This document shows positions 6,815 through 16,303 of a stretch of DNA of 64,000 nucleotides, one piece after another. The stretch is from positions 1 through 64,000 of the forward strand of contig CACZOA010000011.1 of NCBI GenBank assembly GCA_902782665.1, in the 5' to 3' direction. The position numbers were made by a program, and so were the translations under genes. Position 1 is the stretch's first letter, and every line of letters begins with the position of its first letter. Origin of the DNA: an uncultured Bacteroidales bacterium. GTDB lineage: Bacteria; Bacteroidota; Bacteroidia; Bacteroidales; Paludibacteraceae. The notes under the pieces are model-generated. The model had not been told where the DNA came from and searched no databases. It saw only the letters and a program-made list of their open reading frames with translations.

Positions 6815-9435
6815 AAAGATTTTCTATTCTCTTATTTGCGTCCTTTTTGGGCCTTTTGTTGTGGGCAGAAAGATCTATCATTTTTTATTTAGGTAATGAG
6901 GTGAAAGAAAGTATCAAGATTTCAGATGTTGATACTGTGCGTTTTAAGGATGGAAAGATCTTGGTTGAAGGAAAAAACAAAAAATCATATGATATTTCCG
7001 CTGTCGACAGTGCCACATTCGGCTCTAGTGCTGGAGACACAGTGTTTATCACATACCAAAACAACTCTGTTGTAATTGAGAACCCATACGGTGAAGATGC
7101 AATTGAGACGCAGACGAATGATGCTCACGTCTCATTGATTTCTCATGTCGGTAAGAAAGGTGTGGTTTATTATTTGTCAGGCTCATCGTCGGATGGTGTG
7201 TTTGAATTAACTCCAGACAAGTCGTATACATTGGTGTTTGACAATCTTTCTCTTTCCGGACAGCAATCCCCTATCGTTCTCAACAAAGCTTTGAATGACG
7301 AGTCTTATGCGGCGACTGTTCATTTGATTGGAAAGTCTGAGTTGTCTGATGGCTCAGGAAATAATTTGAAATCAGCCATTTATACAAAATCCAAACTTAA
7401 GATTAGTCAGGATAGTTTGGCAAGTGAAGGTGTGTTGACTATAAAAGGAAAGAAACAACATGCCATTAATTCTGCTAAAAGAGTTGAGATCTATAGTGGA
7501 AATGTGATTATTGATCAGGCTGAAGGCGACGGAATTAACGCAGATGGTTTGGAATTGTATGGAGGAAAATTGTCTATTAATGATACTAAGGGTGATGCCG
7601 TTGATTGCAGTGAGTTGATCTATATCGAGGATGGTGAATTATCATTTAACGTCTCTTCTGATGACAAAAAAGGTTTGAAGTGTGATAGTGTCATAGAGAT
7701 CAAAGGCGGAAAAATCACTGCGGATGTGACAGGTAAAGGATCCAAGGCTCTAAAAGCAAAGAAGACGGTGCAGATTATTGGTGGAGAATTGTCTGTTTCT
7801 CTTGATGCAAAAGAGCCATTTGCCGGCACAGACAATGATTATGGCTACAACGCAGCAGTTGCTTGTGACGGAGATATCGAGATTGGAGGAACTAGCAATC
7901 TACAGGTTAAAGGATCCGGCGTCGCTGCCAAAGCTATTAATTCAGACGCGAATGTGACTATCAGCGGTGGAATTTGTACGATCGACCTTACTGGTAGCTA
8001 TTACGATGAGAAAGTCAACCACGACACTGTTTCTTGTATGGGTATCAAGTGTGATGGCAATGTGACGATTTCTGGAGGAAAGAACACAATAAAGATCGGT
8101 TCTGATGCAAAACTTGCGAAGGGAATCAAGGCAGATGGTGATTTGACTATCACAGACGGTGAGTTGACTATTGATGTGAAAGGTGGATATTTCATCACTA
8201 AAGATGGTGGCTCTGGCGGACAATCACAAGGCGGACAGTCGCAAGGAGGATGGAATCAGGGTGGCTGGAACCAAGGAGGTTGGAATTGGAACATGGGTGG
8301 AAGCACAAAACCTGATTATGAATATGCAACGTCGAAGGCTATCAAGGTGAAAGGCGACGTTACTATTATAGGAGGCGACAACAAACTTTCAGCTTCGTCG
8401 GGTAAAGGTCTGATCTGTGACGGAAACATCACATTGGGACGTGAAAACGGAAGTGAAAGTGATTATGTCCTATCTATCAGTGCTGGAACTCGTGATGGTG
8501 AGAAATATGTCATTCCGGGAAATACTATTGAGATGGAAAGAACAAAGTACCATGGATATCCTAGAGGAATCAAAGCCGAGAAATCTATTGTGATTAACAG
8601 TGGTACAATTGACATCTATGCTTTCGACACTGGTATTTTGGCTCCAGAGGTTAAGATCAATGGTGGAGACATAGAGGTGGATGCACCATACGATCAGGGA
8701 GTTTTCGGAAAACAGAAACTTGAAATCTTGGGTGGAGATTTGAGAGTGTTGTCGTCATACGAAGCTTTGTCTGGAGCTATCATCAGATTAGGCGGAGACA
8801 GTAAGACGTACGTTATAGCTGACGACGATGCATGGAACGCTACAGATGGCAACGAAAGTTCAAAAAGTGTACATATCTATGTGGAGGGCGGTCTTCACTA
8901 TGCTCAGTGTATGGGTGACGGATTGGATTCAAACGGAGATATGATCATCTCAGGTGGTATCACAGTTGTGGCGCAGAGCCATTCACTCAACTCTCCATTG
9001 GATACTGATACAGGATGGAAACATCAAGGTGGATTTGTATTTGCTGTGGGAGGAAACGGAATGTTCAACGAGTCTATTCCAGTAGAGTCGCAAGGACATA
9101 TCTACAGCAGTGACATCTCATTGGCTAAGGAACAATATATTTTAGTGGCAAATGATGCCGGACAGGTATTGGCCGCTATTAAGATGCCGTTAGAATCAAC
9201 CACAAGCAGTAAGAAGAGTGGCGCTGTATGTGCTTACAACTCTGACGTGAAGAATTATAAGTTCTATGTCGGAAATAACTTCAGCGGTCCTATGGAATAT
9301 TTTGATGGACGTTTCGGTATGTATACACCAGCACAAAACTTCAGCATCAATGGTTTCACAAGCTATCAAGTCAGCACACAGACTGGTAATGGTAGTGCCT
9401 TCGGTGGTGGAGGCGGTGGCGGATTCCAGTGGTAA
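6811..9435 (+). CDS. Secreted beta-helix carbohydrate-binding protein (Cthe_2159-like)
   Basis: 874 residues. Signal peptide (1-19), then a short module with VDTVRFKDGKI and YDISAVDSATF seen at the N-terminus of other secreted proteins here, then a long run of turn repeats of the type ITIxGGxxxI / AIKCDGDVTI (about 130-780). The repeats are typical of the right-handed beta-helix family containing Clostridium thermocellum Cthe_2159 (PF14262), which binds polygalacturonate. A low-complexity Gly/Gln/Asn/Trp linker lies at about 465-500, and the protein ends in a Gly run and FQW. No sorting tail of its own is evident; the tail is carried by the overlapping upstream gene. Role inferred: binding pectin at the cell surface. 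Confidence 0.75.
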   Translation: MKRFSILLFASFLGLLLWAERSIIFYLGNEVKESIKISDVDTVRFKDGKILVEGKNKKSYDISAVDSATFGSSAGDTVFITYQNNSVVIENPYGEDAIETQTNDAHVSLISHVGKKGVVYYLSGSSSDGVFELTPDKSYTLVFDNLSLSGQQSPIVLNKALNDESYAATVHLIGKSELSDGSGNNLKSAIYTKSKLKISQDSLASEGVLTIKGKKQHAINSAKRVEIYSGNVIIDQAEGDGINADGLELYGGKLSINDTKGDAVDCSELIYIEDGELSFNVSSDDKKGLKCDSVIEIKGGKITADVTGKGSKALKAKKTVQIIGGELSVSLDAKEPFAGTDNDYGYNAAVACDGDIEIGGTSNLQVKGSGVAAKAINSDANVTISGGICTIDLTGSYYDEKVNHDTVSCMGIKCDGNVTISGGKNTIKIGSDAKLAKGIKADGDLTITDGELTIDVKGGYFITKDGGSGGQSQGGQSQGGWNQGGWNQGGWNWNMGGSTKPDYEYATSKAIKVKGDVTIIGGDNKLSASSGKGLICDGNITLGRENGSESDYVLSISAGTRDGEKYVIPGNTIEMERTKYHGYPRGIKAEKSIVINSGTIDIYAFDTGILAPEVKINGGDIEVDAPYDQGVFGKQKLEILGGDLRVLSSYEALSGAIIRLGGDSKTYVIADDDAWNATDGNESSKSVHIYVEGGLHYAQCMGDGLDSNGDMIISGGITVVAQSHSLNSPLDTDTGWKHQGGFVFAVGGNGMFNESIPVESQGHIYSSDISLAKEQYILVANDAGQVLAAIKMPLESTTSSKKSGAVCAYNSDVKNYKFYVGNNFSGPMEYFDGRFGMYTPAQNFSINGFTSYQVSTQTGNGSAFGGGGGGGFQW

Positions 9436-9447
9436 AAAGATTTTGAT

Positions 9448-9482
9448 AAATGAAGGGAAGACGGTTGGTTTTCCCTTCATTT
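9448..9482 (+). terminator. Terminator after the carbohydrate-binding gene
   Basis: Perfect 12-base stem AAATGAAGGGAA / TTCCCTTCATTT with an 11-base loop, followed by a T-rich run, 13 bases after the stop codon. Confidence 0.85.
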
Positions 9483-9494
9483 TATTTTTTTCGA

Positions 9495-9653
9495 CGCTAC
9501 AGCATCTAAACCAGCATCTAAAAAAGACGTGTTTTGATTACAGACGAAAATGAATCATCCTATTATGTGAAACCGCTTGGAAGCAGTGAAGTCAAAGAAG
9601 GTTGGGTAAATAAGAATGACTTGAGTTTGTTGAGGATTATGGTAAGAAAGTGA
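9495..9653 (+). pseudogene. C-terminal fragment of the local secreted family, copy 3
   Basis: The frame ending at the TGA 9651-9653 reads ITDENESSYYVKPLG, then SSEVKEGWVNKNDLSLL. This nearly duplicates the C-terminus of the damaged copy at 11.7 kb and resembles the ends of the genes at 3992 and 4870. There is no start codon or N-terminal part. The preceding ASKKDV residues are in a different frame, so even this fragment is frame-broken. It is a relic of a duplication. Confidence 0.7.
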
Positions 9654-9782
9654 TGGCGTCATCTTTGTATGTGGATTCTCATATTCTCAGGTGGAATGCA
9701 AAATTTCCGGCGACAACACTTACAACAATCGTATAGAAATTTCTGGGTTGATGGGTTAAAGGTTAGTGATTATAGAATGATA

Positions 9783-9817
9783 AAAACGCCATTACGGGTT
9801 ATCCGCAATGGCGTTTT
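9783..9817 (-). terminator. Terminator of the CE1-like esterase gene
   Basis: Perfect 11-base stem AAAACGCCATT / AATGGCGTTTT with a 13-base loop. It ends in a T-run on the minus strand, 22 bases beyond the esterase stop codon. Confidence 0.8.
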
Positions 9818-9839
9818 ATATTTTCAAACAAGACCAATC

Positions 9840-10850
9840 TTATTTTGCTGGGAAAATATGATTGATGAAGTTATACATGTGAGGACCTACACTGTCAGGA
9901 CCATGTCCTGTACCGTTGATCTTATGCCATACGTGATCCACTCCGTTAGTAGTCAGGATGTTGTGGTACGACTCTGGGAAATTGCCGACGGTAGTGTCGT
10001 TAGTTCCTCCAGAAATCAACAGGATATAAGGTAATGGTTTGCCATCAGGAATTTTGAAATCAGCTTCGTTTGGAATTGTTCCTGGATGATTCATATATAT
10101 ATCCTGACCAGGAGTGATACCAGGGGCTGGACATGCTCCACCTACGTATCCGAAGATATCAGTGTTTTGTGTACCGATGTACAAAGCCTCACGTCCTCCC
10201 ATAGAGAAACCAGTGATAGCCATGTTCTCACGTCCTTCTGCCACAGAATAATTTTCTTTCAACCAAGGGATCAAGTCGTTCTTGATATCCTCTTGGAATG
10301 CGTCATAAGCTTTTGTCACCTCCAAATTGATACCTGACGGACTATTCATCGTCTTGCTTGTGAACATCTGAGGATAGACCACAATCATTTCCCTGATTTT
10401 TCCTTTTCCGAGAGCATCAGCGATTGTCTCGCTCACTGTAAAACCATTTGTCAAGTCATTCTCACTTCCCATGATTCCGTGAAGCACAAACAAAACCGGA
10501 TACTTCTTGCTTGGATCATAGTTGTCTGGAACTTGTACATTGACGCCCTTCTCTTTGTTGGCAGTAGTTGAAAAATAGGTCTTATGTTCAGTCTTACCAT
10601 AAGATCCACTTACGCTAGGGGCTCTCTCAACCAAATCATCACGCAATTGTTGCATGGTAACCTTAGGATCCATCTCTTCATTCGGATTCTCATTAGATTG
10701 AGGTTTGTTGAAAGTGATGCTGTCAACAGATGCAATTTCATACTCCACAAAACTTCCGTCTTTCTTGCAGACGTAAATCTTTTGGTCTTGCGCGGTCGCA
10801 GATGCCATTATAGACATCAAAGCCAAAATTGTAAAAAATCTCTTTTTCAT
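9840..10850 (-). CDS. Secreted CE1-type esterase
   Basis: 336 residues. Signal peptide (1-20), then the short module VCKKDGSFVEYEIASVDSIT (27-46) shared with other secreted proteins here, then an esterase D / carbohydrate esterase family 1-like alpha/beta hydrolase. Catalytic features are the nucleophile elbow GFSMGG (Ser216), a HG oxyanion motif at 124-125, a candidate acid Asp285 and His316 in NGTGHG. Such enzymes remove feruloyl or acetyl groups from plant cell-wall polysaccharides, which fits the neighbouring pectin-related genes. The exact substrate cannot be read from sequence. No T9SS tail is visible. It is monocistronic with its own terminator. Confidence 0.85.
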   Translation of the reverse strand: MKKRFFTILALMSIMASATAQDQKIYVCKKDGSFVEYEIASVDSITFNKPQSNENPNEEMDPKVTMQQLRDDLVERAPSVSGSYGKTEHKTYFSTTANKEKGVNVQVPDNYDPSKKYPVLFVLHGIMGSENDLTNGFTVSETIADALGKGKIREMIVVYPQMFTSKTMNSPSGINLEVTKAYDAFQEDIKNDLIPWLKENYSVAEGRENMAITGFSMGGREALYIGTQNTDIFGYVGGACPAPGITPGQDIYMNHPGTIPNEADFKIPDGKPLPYILLISGGTNDTTVGNFPESYHNILTTNGVDHVWHKINGTGHGPDSVGPHMYNFINHIFPAK

Positions 10851-10975
10851 GTTATATTGAGTTAATTAGAGTTTAATCCTTATTCAAATATATTCAATTG
10901 TGAATAAAAATGGAAAGAATTGACACGTTTTTTATTAAAAAACTAATTTTGTAGTGTTTGTATAAAGAAGATATC

Positions 10976-11768
10976 ATGAAACATTTTTTATTCATAATAA
11001 TGCTATTGCTGAACTTCTCTACCTTTTTGCACAAGAGAATAATCATGATTATATGCAGGGAGTGTGGAATGCTGGAGCAAAATGTATAAAAAATCCTCCT
11101 ATACATTGCGAAACTAAATTTGTTTTGATTCATGAAGATGAAATATTTAGTTTTCATTTTTCAAAAGAATATAACTGGAAATATGTTAAAGGTGGTGCTT
11201 GGAAATTATTTGGAGTAAAAGAATACGGTGAAGGTAAAATGTGGGTAGAGAAATATCAGTTTTTGCTGATAAAAGACGAATATCAGAATGGAGAATTCCC
11301 TGATAATTTTGTACGTGAAGAGGTTGAGGATGTAAATTCAAATGTTTTGGCTCTATTTCGTCATGATCGTAGTGAGCTTGATTTAAGAGAAGATAGAATC
11401 TCAGGTTATAGACCAGTTATATATAATATAAAAAAATGTTCTAATGATTCTATACATTTGGATTGGTATGATAGTTTTCATGGAAACGGTAGACAAATAG
11501 ATCTAAAGCGATTAGATAATGATTCCCTACCCTCTTATCTATCCGACGGAATATTTAATGATTCTCTCACTTCCAAAAGGGATTATTTCCATGAGTTTTT
11601 AGGCAAAACAGTTGGTGTGATAAAGAGAGTGAAGCCGACAAAGATACGACATCTAAAAAAGGACGCATTTGTATTACAGACGAAAATGAATCATCCTATT
11701 ATGTGAAACCGCTTGGAAAAAGTGAAGTCAAAGAAGGTTGGGTGAATAAGAAAGATGTGAAGTTGTAG
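10976..11768 (+). pseudogene. Frameshifted copy of the local secreted family, copy 4
   Basis: The signal peptide starts at ATG 10976 (MKHFLFIIMLLLNFS). Between about 11025 and 11040 the frame must change to reach FAQENNHDYMQGVWNAG, the match to SMQGLW of the intact paralogue. The middle frame (from 11053 as an open frame of 217 codons) contains VEDVNSNVLALF and KRDYFHEFLGKTVGV. Near 11615-11630 a second frame change is needed to reach TSKKGRICITDENESSYYV and PLGKSEVKEGWVNKKDVKL, ending at TAG 11766-11768. Two independent frame breaks relative to intact paralogues argue for a decayed gene rather than programmed recoding. Assembly errors cannot be excluded. Confidence 0.75.
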
Positions 11769-11787
11769 AGGGAGATGATAGGAAGAT

Positions 11788-11817
11788 AATAGAGACGGAA
11801 AACTTTCCGTCTCTATT
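11788..11817. terminator. Bidirectional terminator between the broken gene and the efflux operon
   Basis: Perfect stem AATAGAGACGGAAA / TTTCCGTCTCTATT with a minimal loop, flanked by A/T tracts on both sides. It lies 6 bases from the tolC-like stop on the minus strand and 20 bases from the relic's stop on the plus strand. Confidence 0.85.
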
Positions 11818-11823
11818 ACATTT

Positions 11824-13140
11824 TTATTTCTTCTCTCCAAGCTTTCCGATAGCTTTGAGATATTCCGATTCTGAGATCTTATATTGTGTTTTCGCTTCAA
11901 TAAGATTACATTCAGCTTGTTGCCATTGGCTTTGAGCATCGAGTAAATCAGTCAAAGTACAATAGTTTCCATCATACTTCTCCCGCATAATACGGAGATT
12001 TTCGGTAGCTTGCTCGTAGCCAAGTTGAGCAGTCTCGATCAGACTGTATCCAGACATGACATTCTGTACAGCCTGTCTGGCTTGGATAGTCAGCAGTCTA
12101 GTGTTACGCTGTAGATCAAGTTCAGCGTTTTCAACTTCCAATTTTGCTTTTTTTACAGAGTTGCAAGATTTTCCCCAATTCCATATCGGCACACTTAACG
12201 ACAAAGCTCCATACCAGAATGATTGATCGAAAGATTGCGTGTATGGGATCATCATCCCTTGATATTCGGTCACACCTTCCATCTTCATATTGCCCATGTA
12301 ATTCCAACCACCAACCAATGCCAAAGTTGGAAGAAGCTCTCCTTTTGCTAATTTCACCTGTTTCTCCCTTGCCTTTATTCCCATTTGCATAAGTTGCACC
12401 TCAGGGCAATCATTTACATTGTCGTCCAAAGATCCAGGAGATTCAATATTTATTTCTGTATCAGCAGGCAAAACCTGAGTCTCAAAATCCTCACCTATCA
12501 CATTGCAAAGCATGAGTCTGCATAATTCAGCACCGTTTTTTGCTTTCTGAAGATTATATTTAATCTCACTCAATTTAGCATTTACACGTAATTGGTCAGC
12601 CTTTGTGGCAAGTTCCGCCTCCACACTGTTCGCCACTGATTTGTCAACTCCATCGATATATTCCACATAACTCTCCAACATTTTTATCTTTTGCAAGACA
12701 GCGACATATCCCCAGTAAGTCTGATCTGCTTCGAGTAACACCTCTTGCCTACTCTTTCTCTGCTGTTGTTGTGAAATATCCAAGCCGATTTCAGCAAGGT
12801 CATTGCCATTTTTCACTCGTCCGCCGGCATATAGTACCTGCTGTAAGGAGAATCCTGCCATCCACATTCCATGCATCAATAGTTTAGTGCCTGACAAATC
12901 CAGATCCTTGGTATAGATTGCCGTCGCACTTCCGTCCACCGTCGGCAGATAAGAAGAGAAAGCAATCTTCTTGTCTAATTCAGATTGTTTGACAAGATTA
13001 TCACTCTTCCTGATATTTTCGTTTGTCGCCAATGCTCTATTCCTGCATTCCTCAAGAGAAAGGAACAAAGTGTCGTTTTGTGCCATAGCTGATTCTACGC
13101 ATAGACAGCATGAAATGGCGAAATATATTATTTTCTTCAT
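11824..13140 (-). CDS. TolC family outer membrane efflux protein
   Basis: 438 residues with a signal peptide (1-20, ending SAMAQ), followed by the long alternating helical and strand pattern of outer membrane efflux proteins. Duplicated features are visible, e.g. RNRALATNENIRKSDN near the N-terminus and SGYSLIETAQLGYEQATENL in the second half. It would form the outer-membrane channel of the RND pump encoded by the two preceding genes on the same strand. The start is 4 bases after the RND gene stop, so it is co-transcribed and likely translationally coupled. Substrate unknown. Confidence 0.9.
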   Translation of the reverse strand: MKKIIYFAISCCLCVESAMAQNDTLFLSLEECRNRALATNENIRKSDNLVKQSELDKKIAFSSYLPTVDGSATAIYTKDLDLSGTKLLMHGMWMAGFSLQQVLYAGGRVKNGNDLAEIGLDISQQQQRKSRQEVLLEADQTYWGYVAVLQKIKMLESYVEYIDGVDKSVANSVEAELATKADQLRVNAKLSEIKYNLQKAKNGAELCRLMLCNVIGEDFETQVLPADTEINIESPGSLDDNVNDCPEVQLMQMGIKAREKQVKLAKGELLPTLALVGGWNYMGNMKMEGVTEYQGMMIPYTQSFDQSFWYGALSLSVPIWNWGKSCNSVKKAKLEVENAELDLQRNTRLLTIQARQAVQNVMSGYSLIETAQLGYEQATENLRIMREKYDGNYCTLTDLLDAQSQWQQAECNLIEAKTQYKISESEYLKAIGKLGEKK

Positions 13141-13144
13141 TTTT

Positions 13145-16100
13145 TTAATTATTTGATAATACAGTTTCTTCCTTCGGACGACGGATTCGATATACTACAG
13201 TGTAGAACAAAGGGACAAGAATCAAGGTGACGATAGTGCCGACGAAGAGACCGCCCATAATACAGATGGCCATAGAGTTGTACATCGTATCGGTAAGCAA
13301 AGGAGCCATACCAAGAATAGTTGTCAGCGAAGCCATCATCACAGGACGAATACGACTTACTGTCGCGTTTATCACGGCATCGTATGGATGTTGGTTCTCT
13401 TTGCGTAGTCGGTTTATCTCATCCACCAACACAATCGCATTTTTCACCATCATACCAATTAATCCGAAAAGTCCGATGATAGCCATGAATGTGAATGGCA
13501 TACTGAATGTCAACAATAATGGAGATACTCCACAGATGATGAATGGGATACAGGTGATAATCACGAAAATAGATTTCCAGGAGTTGAATAGCAACAATAG
13601 TATTCCGAAAATGATGAAGAATGTGATAGGGATAAAGTCAAGCAGGGCTGTGACGGCTTCATCTGAAGTATCCAACTCACCTACCCATGTCAAGGTGTAT
13701 CCGTCAGGAAGAGGGATCGCCTCTACGTCGGCTTTTATATCATCCATCACTTTAGCGACAGTTGCGTCGTAAATATCTTCGTTAGGATCACATTCAGCTT
13801 CAATGGCACGTTGTCCGTTCACTCGGTACACCACGGAGTTGTCCCACTGCATATCGACATTATTTACAACACTGCCAAGAGGTGTTGATCTGACCATTTT
13901 TCTCGTCAGTTCCGACTGATTGGTTGCTCCAGTCATCAAACCTGCCACAGCATTCATGTCGAGATGGATGTTCATCATGCTCCAAACAGGGATATTGCTC
14001 AGATCCTGAATTTTTGAACCATCAGCTTCACGCATCTGCAATTGCACCACAACTTGCTTGTCTTTATCATTAATGACTCCACATGGCATACCATCTGTAG
14101 CGGCAAGCAGCGCATTTCCGACATCTCCTCTCTGGACAGAACTTCGTAATGCGTCTTGCTGTACATAGTCGGCGATGATTGTCTTAGTCATTGGTTTCCA
14201 GTTGTTCTGCACAGTGTATGGATCAACATATTTTGATTTACGCATAATATCCTCAGCTTTAGCAGAAAGATCACGCAAAACGGCTGGATCCGGACCTTGG
14301 AACATAGCTTCGATCTTATGCGACGTTGCGATTGAGAAATTATACTTACGCAAACGAATATATGCGTCTGGATACATACTTCTTAATTCATCACGCAGGC
14401 AAGGAAGTAGTTTTTTCACAGTCTCAAAATCCTTGCAGTCTACAATAAGTTCTCCGTCAGAATCTCCACTCGCTCCCATTGGTCTTACCAGACAATAACG
14501 AGCAGGAGCTGTGCCCTGACACGCTTCAACATTTTCAATTTCTGGCTTGTTTTTTAGGTAGTTTGATATTTCCAAAAGATCATGCTTCACACGATCCGGA
14601 CCCGCTTCTGCAGGAAGTGAGTATTCGATCACAAACTGTTTGTAGTCAAAGTCGGGGAAGAACAGATTTTTCACATTCATCATTCCCCATCCGGAAAAAG
14701 CAAGACATACAGCTGCCACTGAAACTGAAACGATCTTATGGTCAACAAGTTTTGTAACCACTTTCTTTAGAACACGATTGATTTTTTTGTTTTCATCGTT
14801 GTCCTGTTTCTCTTTTTCTGTAAGTTCTTTAGACAAAAGATATTTTGAGAACACTGGAATCTGCACCAATGCCAATACCCAGGAAACAAGCAGACTGACA
14901 CAAAGAACAAGGAACATATCACCTGCATATTCGCCAGTCGAACCAGGTGAGAGGTATATACACATGAATGTTGACGCACCGATCACCGTCGCTCCAAGAA
15001 GAGGATACATCGTACGGTTTCCAATTTTATAAAGATATTTGCTTTCTGGCAGACCTCTTTTTCTATCTACAAGAATGCCATCTTGAATCACAATCGCATT
15101 GTCGACCAGCATACCCATAGCGATGACAAATGTGCCAAGCGAGATTCGATGAAGTGTTGTGCCCATCATAAGCAAGATCGGGAATGACAATGCTATAGTC
15201 AAAACCAATCCCATACCGATATTCAAACCTGATTTGAATCCCATGACATACATCAGCACGAAGATGACGATCAACACAGATTCCAATAGATTGACCATAA
15301 AACCAGACACTGCTTCATTTACTTTGTCTGGCTGGAAGAACACTTTCTGTGTGTCCATTCCTACAGGGATATTTTCCATCACCTCCTTTAGCTTGTCATC
15401 GACAGCCGCACCTACTTTGGGTACATTCGCGTCATTGCTCAAAGAGACACATATAGCCAAAGCCTGTTTGCCATCCGCCCAAAATCCACGTGTCTGCGGC
15501 TCCACATAAGAACGTTCTACACGTGCTATATCACCAAGACGAACAATACCACCGCCAACAGTGGAAATCTGAAGATTGCGAATATCGTTTTCATCTTTTA
15601 TCGCATCATTGACTGAGACCATTAAACGTTGGTCGCCAGTCTCATAATTACCGGCATTGACCACCGCACCCGCACTTTGCAACTGCATCATAATCTGAGT
15701 CGGTATGAGTCCGTTTTGTGCTATTTTGTCTGGTTCCATAATGATGTTGATCACTTCGCGTTGTGTGCCTCCGATAGTGATTCGTTTCACGCCTTTTACC
15801 TTCAACAGTTCACGACGGATATACTTGGCGTACTTTTCCAACTCGTCATAAGAATATCCCTCTCCGGAAAAGCTATAAAAGATTCCATACACATCCATCA
15901 TATCATCCAACACGATTGGATCAATACAATCCTGAGGAAGCATGGCTTTATTGTCGTTCACCTTTCTTCGTAAGAGATCGAAATACTGCTCCAAATCGGA
16001 ATTTTTTGTGGCAAGATCATATTCCACTGTTATTTGTGCCATATTTTGCACACATGTACTCTTTATTCTACGCACTTGGGGCAAAGTCCTGAGTACATCC

Positions 16101-16303
16101 TCCATTGGTTGTGCCACTTTCAATTCCACTTCGTGTGCTGATGCTCCTTGGCAAGGAATGATGACCATTGCTTGCTTTACCGCCACAGCAGGATCTTCAA
16201 GTTTTGGCATCTGGTTGAAAGCAATGATGCCAGCCAAAAGAATACCTACAATGAAACTCCAGAACAATGTCGGGCGTTCCATGAAATATCTAGTAATTCT
16301 CAT
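13145..16303 (-). CDS. RND family efflux transporter, inner membrane subunit
   Basis: 1052 residues, the normal size of AcrB/MexB-like pumps, with a membrane segment at 9-29, two large periplasmic loops and two clusters of membrane helices. In the proton-relay helix the usual paired Asp is Asp-Asn here (GMLVDNAIVIQDG); the relay Lys in the second half is present (GMMVKNAIVLVDEINRL). The first loop has RRIKSTCVQNMAQITVEYD. It acts with the membrane fusion protein upstream (4-base overlap at 16300-16303) and the TolC protein downstream. Likely multidrug or metabolite export driven by protons. The sequence does not reveal the substrate. Confidence 0.9.
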   Translation of the reverse strand: MRITRYFMERPTLFWSFIVGILLAGIIAFNQMPKLEDPAVAVKQAMVIIPCQGASAHEVELKVAQPMEDVLRTLPQVRRIKSTCVQNMAQITVEYDLATKNSDLEQYFDLLRRKVNDNKAMLPQDCIDPIVLDDMMDVYGIFYSFSGEGYSYDELEKYAKYIRRELLKVKGVKRITIGGTQREVINIIMEPDKIAQNGLIPTQIMMQLQSAGAVVNAGNYETGDQRLMVSVNDAIKDENDIRNLQISTVGGGIVRLGDIARVERSYVEPQTRGFWADGKQALAICVSLSNDANVPKVGAAVDDKLKEVMENIPVGMDTQKVFFQPDKVNEAVSGFMVNLLESVLIVIFVLMYVMGFKSGLNIGMGLVLTIALSFPILLMMGTTLHRISLGTFVIAMGMLVDNAIVIQDGILVDRKRGLPESKYLYKIGNRTMYPLLGATVIGASTFMCIYLSPGSTGEYAGDMFLVLCVSLLVSWVLALVQIPVFSKYLLSKELTEKEKQDNDENKKINRVLKKVVTKLVDHKIVSVSVAAVCLAFSGWGMMNVKNLFFPDFDYKQFVIEYSLPAEAGPDRVKHDLLEISNYLKNKPEIENVEACQGTAPARYCLVRPMGASGDSDGELIVDCKDFETVKKLLPCLRDELRSMYPDAYIRLRKYNFSIATSHKIEAMFQGPDPAVLRDLSAKAEDIMRKSKYVDPYTVQNNWKPMTKTIIADYVQQDALRSSVQRGDVGNALLAATDGMPCGVINDKDKQVVVQLQMREADGSKIQDLSNIPVWSMMNIHLDMNAVAGLMTGATNQSELTRKMVRSTPLGSVVNNVDMQWDNSVVYRVNGQRAIEAECDPNEDIYDATVAKVMDDIKADVEAIPLPDGYTLTWVGELDTSDEAVTALLDFIPITFFIIFGILLLLFNSWKSIFVIITCIPFIICGVSPLLLTFSMPFTFMAIIGLFGLIGMMVKNAIVLVDEINRLRKENQHPYDAVINATVSRIRPVMMASLTTILGMAPLLTDTMYNSMAICIMGGLFVGTIVTLILVPLFYTVVYRIRRPKEETVLSNN

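Larger units (their letters stand above)
9436..9839. other. 404-base stretch holding two terminators and a gene fragment
   Basis: Contains the terminator at 9448-9482, the paralogue fragment at 9495-9653 and the minus-strand terminator at 9783-9817. Nothing else was recognised. Confidence 0.6.

Noticed and set aside
11053-11768. Programmed ribosomal frameshifting in copy 4 of the secreted family
   Set aside because: Two separate shifts, one inside the signal peptide, without a slippery site plus downstream structure at both; intact paralogues need none. Decay or sequencing error is simpler.
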